Assembly (NCBI GenBank): GCA_009829735.1
Contig: CM020619.1
Span: 6,464,083-6,528,082 of the forward strand
Length of the DNA: 64,000 nucleotides
From: Pyropia yezoensis
Taxonomy: Eukaryota > Rhodophyta > Bangiophyceae > Bangiales > Bangiaceae
Direction of reading: 5' to 3'
Shown one piece after another: positions 52,481-61,138 of the stretch (the first letter of the stretch is position 1; the number at the start of each line of letters is the position of its first letter). Under the pieces are notes generated by a model, which was given only the letters and a program-made list of their open reading frames with translations, did no database searches and was not told the DNA's origin. The position numbers and the translations under genes are program-made.

Positions 52481-54224
52481 GCACACCGCCTCATGGTAGT
52501 TGTCGTCCGCAAATCAGTATTCGTTTCTTCTTCATTGTCTCGGGCTGTGTAACAGGCACTGAACTCTGCCGCCGCGCCAAGGAAGCACGGCGCACGTCTG
52601 GTGCCGCTGGCGCGCTTGTCCCTTGTCCCACCCACACTTCCTGCGACTGTATCTCCCGTCCATCGTTGTCCCGTCGCCCACTGTTTTCCTTCGTCCATAT
52701 TTCCGTCTCTGCTCACGTAGACACGGTCGCGCGTCAGCACGAGCCCTGGGACGCGCCTAGGGACACGGACTCATGGCCACGCACAGGGAGGTTAAAATGA
52801 AACATTAATACAGCTGAACAGTGTGACGACAACGACGCAGCATAACTGCTAAGGGGTCAAGAAGAGTGCACTGACAAAGAACTAACATGGATGATGAAAA
52901 TAATATGATGAGCTACTGGAGGCAGAGTGTGCATGTCCTTTCCGGCTCCAAGACTGCCGCCTCAACAACTGCGACAACGAAGATGGAACGCACGCCAGAC
53001 CCTCTTGTCTGCGAGGGATGAAACCTGTGAAGATGCACACATGCACAGTGAAAAAGGATGCGTCAAGAACACACTTCAGAGTCAGTCAGCGTCACGCCCT
53101 CCCCACCCAAGCCACCCTCGAGCAGCAAGAACATGGTATGATCGCCGCATGGTTTGTCCCGTCCACCCGTTGTGGAAACCACTAGGTGCCAAGATTAGGA
53201 ATATGCGTCGCAAGGGGAGCGCACCTGGATGCAACAGCGTGTCCATCATTCTCTCCTCGTTCGGGGAGAGAACTCTGGACACGCCATTGCGGCACGTTCC
53301 ACACCTCCTCGCTCTACGGCCTCACGCACGGAATATACACCATTCACCGAGCCCATGGGGCCACGGGGCAGGAGGTGGGAAGCAAGCGAGCAGGTCCTTG
53401 TGGCGGGGTGGGACCGATGAAGCCGAGACGCCAAACCCCCAGACGGGGGTCTAGCGTCATCGGCTTCATTGGTCCCCGCCACAAGGCCAACTCGGGTGCC
53501 CCCCACCAGGCGCCTGGTGCTCCACAGCGAAGGGGAAATAGCCTGCCCCAAGCGGAAGGGCAGGATACCCAGCCGATAAGGTAGCACAAAACAGATAACA
53601 CACAACACCACAACGCAAGAACAGTGGGGGAGGCATCGACAAGCAGAGCAACGTACCATACATGCACAAGCAGTACTCTTCGACCCGCCACGGGTGCAGC
53701 AGACGCAGGAACGTGCCAGAGTGACCACCCCTGGGAACGGCGTGGCGATGGGTCGACACGGGCATGTGCGCCCGTCTGTGAGTGGCGCAGCATAGACGGC
53801 GGCGGCCGAGCTTAAATAGTGCTAGACCGGGTTCGCCCCGCCGTCGGCCGCGCCAAGGTTGCCGACGTCGGCCCCTGCAAGAACAATTGGCCGTCACACA
53901 GTTCGGATTTCTTTTGAGCCGAAAGCGGATCAGAGAGAGTATGATAGTTGTGGTGATGTCACATGTCTGAAATATTTTCTCTTTCGTCTCCCAGTTTGCC
54001 ACGTGGAAACGCGCGTGCACCAACCCGTTGCCCTTCGCTTTCAGAGCGTCCTACCCACATAGTAAATAGATTGGCTAACCTTGGCACTGGATCGGGTCAG
54101 CACCAGTGCGCTGCGTGCCCCCTTCCTCTTGGCCGCGTCCACCTCGGGCGCCACCCGCCTCGCCCGCCGCATCGACCACCCGTGGCGGCCGCTGCCGGCC
54201 GGTCGCGACACCCTGCCCACCGCC
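52481..54224. other. Intergenic, with foldback at 53396
   Basis: No gene recognised; the ORFs on both strands look accidental and share no motif with known families. Contains the hairpin described at 53396-53486. The bL35 promoter and leader lie in the last few hundred bases. Confidence 0.45.
53396..53486. repeat. Foldback hairpin, ~28-bp arms
   Basis: The left arm (CCTTGTGGCGGGG then GATGAAGCCGA) and right arm (TCGGCTTCAT then CCCCGCCACAAGG) pair with few mismatches. The 33-base centre itself contains the pair ACCCCC/GGGGGT. It could form a cruciform or a stable RNA hairpin, or be a tiny MITE. Confidence 0.6.
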
Positions 54225-54325
54225 ATGGCCCCGCTCCTCTCCCTCTTTGCCCGGGCGGCCGCCCGCCGCCCCCCCCCCCCCTCCTGCGCCTCTGCCCAGC
54301 CGCCGCGGCGGACGCTAGTGGGCCT

Positions 54326-54356
<31 letters not shown>

Positions 54357-54740
54357 CTCCCCCCCACCGGCGCCGCCGCCGCCGCCGCCGCCGTGCGGAG
54401 CGCGCCGTGCGGCGGCGGCCACGGCCACGGCCGCGGCGGCGGCGGCGGCGGCGGCCGCGGCGGCCGCGGTCGCGGCGCGTCCCCCCCCGCGGCGGCGCCC
54501 CTGCACACGGTGCTGACGCGGGGCGCCAAGCCTGGCAAGACCCACCACGCCGCCGCCCGGCGGCTGGCCGTCGACGCGGCCACGGGACAGATCCTGCGGC
54601 GCAAGCAGGGGATGAGCCACAAGCGGTACGTCAAGAGCGCGGCGCGCAAGCGGGGGCTCGCCGCCCTCACCGTCGTCCACCCGTCGGACCGGCGGCGGGT
54701 GGGGGTGCTGCTGGCAACGGCGCGCAAGTTCCGGCTGTGA
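54225..54740 (+). CDS. MRPL35: Ribosomal protein bL35, probably mitochondrial
   Basis: The last 70 of 171 residues are a bacterial-type L35, a small basic protein of the large ribosomal subunit: GAKPGKTHHAAARR, TGQILRRKQGMSHKRYVKS, then ARKRGL and VVHPSDRRRVGVLL. The first ATG in frame, 54225, gives an N-terminus MAPLLSLFARAAARRP, an Arg-rich, acid-free presequence typical of mitochondrial import. Between them lie Gly/Ala runs coded by (GGC)n. Red algal plastid genomes usually carry their own rpl35, so the nuclear copy is likely mitochondrial (inference). Its 3' end overlaps the predicted tail of the convergent RNase HII frame by 74 bases, which argues that the RNase HII tail is not real. Confidence 0.85.
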
Positions 54741-56727
54741 CAAGTGGGGGGGGGGGGGGGGGGGGGTGGAGGGGGTGGTGGTGGTGTGGAAGGTAGGGGG
54801 GGGGGGGGTGGTGGTGGGTGCGTGGTGGGGGGGGGGGGGAGGCGGTCGGATGGGTGAGCGTACCATTTTTTTTGCGGGGAGAGGGATGAGGACGGGGGTA
54901 ACGGGGGGTGGGGGGGATGCGCGTGGGTGCGGTACGGGACGCAGGCGAGAGCGGCGAGCGGCGTGGTGGGGGACGGTCGTCGGGGTCACGACCCGTGTGG
55001 GCGTCGGGGGGGGGGAGGGGGGGGGGGGGGGATGGCGGAGTGGCGCTGCGCTGCGCTTTTGCCGTACGGCGGGCGCCACCGTGGTGCCCCCGCCGTGGCC
55101 GCGCGGCGGTGGCGGCGGGCCGCCGTGCGTGGCTGGCGTGTGGGGGGGCGCCCCCCGCGGCGCGCGCGCGCGCTGGCGGTGTTGGCTGTTGTGTTTCCGT
55201 GTCCCACCGCCGCTTGTCCAGGCGGCTGGCGCGTCCCCCCCCCCCCCCCCACCGGCTGCGGCCGGGGGGCAGACGTCCCCGCCAGACGTCCCCGTGGCGC
55301 CCTTCCCCCACCAACGGGGAGCGCCCACACCAGCGCCCCCACCGGCAGGGCCTCCCCCGTACAGTATGTACACTGCTGCTCCCCCGCCGGCCCCTCTCCC
55401 CGCCCCCCTCACCCCCCCCTCCCTTGTCGTTTCCGTCGTCCCCCCCGGCAGGCCCGGCCACGTCGTCGTCGGCGGCCGCCGCCGCCGTTGCGGCAGCCGC
55501 CGCCGCCGCTGCCTCCACCACCGCCCGCACCGGCTTGTACGTCTGCCGGTGGATGGCACACGCGCCGAGCGCCCAGAGCGCCGCCGCGTGCGCGCGGGTG
55601 CCATAGCCAGCGTGGCGGCCAAAGCCGTAGCCCGGCCACGCGGCGTCCGCGTCGCGCATCAGCGCGTCGCGCGTCTCCTTTGCCACCACCGACGCGAGCG
55701 CCACCGCCGCGGAGCGGTCGTCGGCGCCCTTGAGGGCCACCTGCACCGCCACGGCGGGGAGGAGGGCACCGCCGCCGCCACCGCCGCCGCCACCACCGCC
55801 GCCGCCGCCACCCCCGCCGTCGCCGCCGCTGGCGACGCCGGGGACGGTCATGCGGGGTCCGTCCACGAGCAGCGCGTCGGGCGCGCCGCCCGGCAGGGCG
55901 GCGACGGCGGCGGCCATGGCGAGCCGCGTCGCCTGCAGCACGTTGACCTCGTCAATGGTCGTGGCGGCCACGACGCCGACGCCAAACTCCACCCCCGCCG
56001 CCGGGCCACCCCAGCCGACGCCGCCGGCCGGGCCGCCGCCCGTGTCCCCCGCCCAGGCGGTGCCCGCATAGGGCACCCGCCCGGCTGGCACGCCCGCCGC
56101 CCCCCCCGCCGCCGCCGGCGCGGGCGGGCGGGTGGCGGTGACGAGGGCGGCGAGCAGGCGCGCGCGGGTGGCGGCGGTCAACTTTTTCGAATCCCGCACG
56201 CCCGCCACGTCAAAAAGCAGCCCGCCGCCGCCGCCGCCGCCGCCCCCCCCGCCCCCCCCGCCGGGGGCGGGCGCGGCGGCGACGGCGGCGGCGGCGGCGG
56301 CCGCCGGGTGGAGGACGACCGCGGCGGCAACGACGGGCCCCGCCCAGGGGCCGCGGCCCGCCTCGTCAACGCCCGCCACGCGCCGGTGGCCGGCGGCGTG
56401 GAGCCACGCCTCCAGCGCCAGCCGGTCGCCCGCGTCAGCGGCCGCCAACGTGGCCGCCGGGACGGCCAGGCAGGGGGTGGGCGCGGCTGAAGACGCGCCT
56501 CGAGGGGGGGGCGGGGGGGCGCCGGCGGGCGCCCCCGCTGCCCCCGCTGCCGCCGCCGCCGTCGCCGCCGCCGTCGTCGCCGCCGCCGCCGTGGCGGCTG
56601 CCAGCGGCGCCGCCGCTGCGGCTGCGGCGGCCGCGCCCGCGGCGGAGCGCGACCGGGTCACGCGGGGCGGCGGCGTCGCCGCCCCCGCCGCCGCTGCGCG
56701 GGGGGGCGCCGGCGGTACGGCCGCCGA

Positions 56728-56772
<45 letters not shown>

Positions 56773-56952
56773 GGGGCCGTCCGCGGCGGCGGCCGCTGCG
56801 CCAGTGGCCGCCGCCCGGCGGGGCCGGCGGGCGGCGGGCACGCCGCCGCCCGCCGCCGCGGCCCGCGGCCGCCGCGGGCGGACCATTCGACGCGGGGTGG
56901 CGGCCGCGGATGCGGCGGTGGCGGTGGACCACAGGGGGAGCGCCACGCGCAT
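54667..56952 (-). CDS. rnhB: RNase HII, organelle-targeted, 3' end uncertain
   Basis: RNase HII cuts the RNA strand of RNA/DNA hybrids and removes ribonucleotides from DNA. From ATG 56952 (MRVALPLWSTATAASAAATP, transit-peptide-like) about 190 Ala/Pro/Arg-rich residues precede the enzyme domain (about 190-480). This contains VAGVDEAGRGPWAGPV with the catalytic Asp-Glu, DSKKLT, and ATTIDEVNVLQATRLAM. LLVDG holds the third acidic residue, ASVVAKETRDALM the fourth, and GYGTRAH...HRQTYKPV ends the domain. Gly runs (GGC repeats) interrupt the loops. After residue 482 the frame continues for 280 Pro/Gly/Arg-rich codons into the opposite-strand bL35 gene. The true end is probably near 55500, by an unseen intron or a sequence error in the G runs. 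Confidence 0.85.
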
Positions 56953-58007
56953 GGCACGCGGCCGGGGAGGTTCGGGGGGGGGGGGGGGGGGGGGGAAGGC
57001 GGTGGGTGGGACGGGCGGTGCAAGCAGCGACGAGGGCGGGAGAGTCGGGCGGGGCGGCGGCGGGGGTGGCCACCCACGTGCCGACGGGAGGGAGGACGGG
57101 AGCAGGGGTGGGCGTGGGGGCAGCGGCCGCGGCGGCGGCGGCGACGGCGGCGGCGGGGCGGGGGTGGGGGGGTTGAAGGGGGGGGGGCAGGGGTCAGGGA
57201 TCAGGGCGGGTGGCTTGTGCACAGGACACTGCTGTCGACGGCCACGAGCGCACGCGGCCCTGCGTGGGCGCGGCACGCGTCCGAGGCGAGGGAACCCTTT
57301 GCAGCCGGCCACCCACAGCGGGATCCACCGTGGACTCGACTGGATCTGTGCAACTAATGCAGTTATCTGAATTTTGTCCCATGTGGACAAGAGCAAGAGC
57401 AAGTGTACAAGAGCAAGGGCCAATCGCATGCTCGCAGCAGAGGGCTGTCCAATGGCGTGCTGCAACACGTCTGTCGGAAGAACCTGATGATTGGCTATGG
57501 CCACAACTGCTCTCGCAACGAACGCTGGTTGGTCAAAACACTCTTGTTTCTTCATCGGATCTCGCCGGCTGGCCCTATATCTCAGGTCATCTCTGTCAAG
57601 AACAGTCCGAAGCGCTCAGCCGGCCCTTGTTCTGCCCTCGAAGTGGTCAGAAATCCCGAGAGAACCCCCGATCACACTGTTCGTACAACAACGGACCCTC
57701 ATGCAGAGCAGTCATTGGCCAGAGATGCAGCATCTGAGTCATATCATTGGTCAAACACAGTTTGCTCTTGCTCTTGTCCCCATGGGACAAAATTGGGAGA
57801 ACTGCAATATATGCCCATCTCAGTGATATTTCCCTATGATGTCGTGATGGCGGCACGGCATTGTGGCCCGCTGGTCGACGTGGCCGCCGCCCAGGCGCGC
57901 CCCCCCCCTCCCCCCCCCGCGCCCCCCCCCCTGCTCCCCGCCACCCCACACCCCCCCTGACCGCTGCTGCCACCTCCATCTCTTCTGCCGCTGCGTCCGC
58001 AGCAGCT

Positions 58008-58040
<33 letters not shown>

Positions 58041-58064
58041 TCTGCCGCCGCCACGGCCGCCGCC
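56953..58064. other. Divergent intergenic region (RNase HII / TWINKLE)
   Basis: About 1.1 kb separates the divergent start codons. It holds a long G run (56973-56993), the MITE at 57359-57805 and a (GCC)n run just before the TWINKLE ATG. No core promoter element is recognisable. Confidence 0.5.
57359..57805. mobile_element. MITE between RNase HII and TWINKLE genes
   Basis: 447 bp with inverted ends of about 45 bp: GCAGTTATCTGAATTTTGTC at the left, with the reverse complement of the right end reading GCAGTTCTCCCAATTTTGTC, followed by CCCATG(T/G)GGACAAGAGCAAG. AAT on each side may be a 3-bp target duplication. It lies in the shared upstream space of two divergent genes. Confidence 0.75.
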
Positions 58065-58320
58065 ATGGCCCTCCGCGCGGCGCTGCCCCGATCGCTGCGT
58101 GCGGCGGCGGCCGCCGGCGGCCCGGCGGCGGGGGGGGTGCCGCCGCCGCCGCCGCCGCCGGCCGCCGCGGCGGCGTGCCGCGGCCGTGGCCACGGCGGCA
58201 CGGCCGGCGGCTGGCGGCCGGCGGGCGGGCCCGCCCTGGCGGGTCTGCGCGGCGGTGCGCCCCCCCCCCCGTGCTCCCCCCCGGCCGCCAGTCGGCGCCC
58301 CCCCCTTCCCCCCCCCCCCA

Positions 58321-58387
<67 letters not shown>

Positions 58388-58747
58388 TGCGGTCGCCGCG
58401 GCGGGCCGCCGCGGCGCCGCGACGGCCGCCCCCCCCGCGGCGTCTACCGCCGACGGCGCGCCGTACGTGAGTCGCCACTACACCCTCCCCGCGGGGGCGG
58501 TGGCCGACGCGCTGCGGTCGGCGGGGCTGGCGGTGCGGCTCACCGACGCCCACGCGGTGGTGCGGGTGTGCCCGTGGTGCGCCAACACCCGCGGCCGCCG
58601 GGACAATGAGTACAAGCTGTACGTGGCGCTCGGGTCGGGCGCCTACATGTGCCACCGGTGTGGGGCCAAGGGGGGGTGGTGGGGGCTCCGCCAGCGCCTG
58701 TCGGGCCGCCCGCTGTCCGTGCGGGGGCTGGCCGAGGGGGGGGCGGG

Positions 58748-58778
<31 letters not shown>

Positions 58779-61138
58779 GGCCCCCCCCCCCGCCCCCCGC
58801 CCGCGGGGGGAGCGCGGGTGGCGGACGGGGGGGGGGGGGGGTCCCCGCGGCCGCCCCCGCCGCCACCCCGCCGCCCGTCCCGCTGCCCGCCGGCATGGCG
58901 TCGGACGCGGCGGCGCGGCTGGCCACCCCCGCCGGCGCGGGGGCGCGGGCGGCGCTCGCCGCCCGCGGCCTGACGGCGGCCACCGCCGAGGCGTTTGGGG
59001 TGGGCGTTGCCGACCAGCGCTTCCTCTCTGACGACGGCACGTGGGTGGCCGCCCCCTGCTACACCTTCCCCCTCGACGGGGAGCACGGCGGGGCGGTGCG
59101 GCTCAAGGCGCGGGCCGTTGCCGACAAGGCGCGCATGCGGCTGGTGCCACGGGGGGGCGGGTGGGGGCTCTTTGGCCTCCGCGCCGTCCCCGCCGACGCG
59201 ACGACGGTGGTGCTCACCGAGGGCGAATTTGACGCCATGGCCGTCACGCAGGCCACGGGCCTGCCGGCCGTGTCGGCACCCAACGGGGCGCGCTCCCTCC
59301 CCGTCGACGTGCTGCCCCTGCTCGAACGCTTTGACCGCATCATCCTGTGGATGGACGCGGACGACGCGGGCCGGGAGGGGGCGCAGCTGTTTGCGCGCAA
59401 GCTGGGCCTCCGCCGCTGCCGGCTGGTGCCGTCCCTGCCGGGGGGCGTCAAGGACGCCAACGACGCGCTGCGGGCGGGGGCGGACCTGGCCGCCGCCATT
59501 GACGCGGCCGAGGCGTTGCCGCACGAGGGCCTCCTCACGTTTGCGTCGCTCCGGGAGGATGTCCGCGCGGAGCTGTCTGGCGTCGCCGGCGTGCGGGGCA
59601 TGCCGTCGGTGTGGCTCCCCCGGCTGGACGACGTGCTCGGCGGCCTCCGCCGTGGCGAGATGTCGGTCGTGACGGGCCACACGGGGGTGGGCAAGACCAC
59701 CCTCCTCGCGCAGCTGTCCCTCGACTATGCGGTGCAGGGCATGCCGACGCTGTGGGGGTCGTTTGAGATTGCCAACCAGCGCCTTGCCGCGACGCTCCTC
59801 CGTCAGTACACGGCGCTGACGACGCGGCTGCCGCTGGCGGACCTCTACGACCGCTACGACGACCTGGCTGACGCGTTTGAGGGCCTCCCAATGCACTTTT
59901 TGAACTACCACGGGGCGACCGACGTGGACGCGGTCATTGACGCGATGGACCACGCCGCGTACGTGCACGACGTGGGCCACGTCCTGCTGGACAACCTCCA
60001 GTTCCTGACGTCCTCTTCCAATGGGGGAGGCGGTGGCGGCGGGAATGGGGGTGGCGGCGGCGGCACTCGGTGGGACACCTACGAAGCGATGGACCGGGCC
60101 ATCCACAAGTTCCGCCGCTTTGCTACTGACCGCAACGTGCACGTTACGCTGGTGGTGCACCCCCGCAAGGAGAATGACGACGAGCCGATTGCGTTGGCAA
60201 GCGTGTTTGGGTCGGCCAAGGCCACCCAGGAGGCAGACAATGTGTACGCGCTGCAGCGGGGGAGTGCCGATGGAGGGCCTGGGGCTGGCGGCACAGGCGG
60301 CAGCGGTTATGGTGGTGGCAACAGCGGCGGCGGCAGTGGCGGCGGCGATGTCGGCAGCGGTGGCGGCGGCGGCGGCGGCGCCCCGGGTGGGGTGCGGCGA
60401 CGAAGCTCCTACGTGCAGGTGTTCAAGAACCGGTATGCAGGTACGCTGGGCAAAGTCAGCCTCCGCTTTGATCCAGAAGGCAAGTACTACTACCCCGCTG
60501 GTGCCGCTCGGCGCGTCGCAGACTATTCGGCCGCGCTGCCCGTCGTGGCGGCGGTGGCGGCGTTGCCACCGACGGCGACGACGACGGCACCAACGACGGT
60601 GACAGCCACGACGGCGGCGGCAACCACCCCGGCAGCCATTCCAGGCAGGGTGCCCGTGCCGGTGGCGGCCCGCTCGTCAGCCGCGACGACGGCCACAGCG
60701 GCAGCGGCGGTGGCGCCCGTAGGCACAGACACCGAGGAGAAGGCGCCGCCCGCGGGGGCGGCCAAAAGCAGACGCGGGCGCGCCAAGCGCTCCCCGGCCG
60801 CGACAGCCCCGGCCGCCACAGCCACAGCAGATACCCCCATTGCCAGCGGTGCGGCGCCGGCGGCGCTTGTAGAGCCGCAGCCGTCGACGCGCCGGCGGGG
60901 GCGCTCGCGGACCACCGCCCCGCCCGACCCGTCGGTCGTAGGCGCCGCCCCGCCGGCGGCGCCCGCGGCGCCCGCTTCGGCGTTGGCGTCGGCGGCCACC
61001 GCGGCGGCCGCCACGCCACCGCAGACGCCGCGCGCGCGCGTCGTTGCGCCGCTGCGGCAGCGGCCACCTCCGGTGCTGCCGCCCGCCCCGACCGAGGCGG
61101 AAGCGCGGCTGGGCTTTTGGGTGCGCCGCTGGGGGTGA
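58065..61138 (+). CDS. TWINKLE: TWINKLE-type organellar DNA primase-helicase, frame break in poly-G
   Basis: A homologue of phage T7 gp4 that primes and unwinds organelle DNA. ATG 58065 opens a transit-like N-terminus (MALRAALPRSLRAAAAAGG) with a (GGC)22 Gly run. The primase zinc finger follows: CPWC at 58568 and CHRC near 58650. The frame must then change between 58738 and 58842, inside runs of G and C; beyond it the second frame is open to 61138. It contains the TOPRIM motifs LTEGEFDAM and LWMDADDAG, KDANDAL, the helicase Walker A GHTGVGKTT (59674-59700), Walker B HVLLDNLQFL, and VTLVVHPRKE, then FKNRYAGTLG. The last 200 residues are Ala/Thr/Pro-rich. Both activities look preserved, so the break is more likely a homopolymer error or tiny intron than a dead gene. 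Confidence 0.88.
58321..58386 (+). repeat. (GGC)22 microsatellite in TWINKLE leader
   Basis: Twenty-two uninterrupted GGC triplets encode a Gly run between the transit region and the zinc finger. Similar but shorter tracts occur at 54328, 55770, 56222 and 56729. Confidence 0.9.

Noticed and set aside
55357..55380. Third copy of the TGTAC-rich repeat seen at 62431 and 63368
   Set aside because: Only a short, inverted and imperfect resemblance (CCCCGTACAGTATGTACACT); too weak to list.
54766..56490. A 574-codon plus-strand ORF and others opposite RNase HII
   Set aside because: Shadow of RNase HII and of stop-poor G/C triplet repeats; no domain, and it lies opposite all catalytic motifs of the real gene.
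58321..58386. CRISPR-like or regulatory array
   Set aside because: A pure GGC microsatellite coding for Gly; no spacers.
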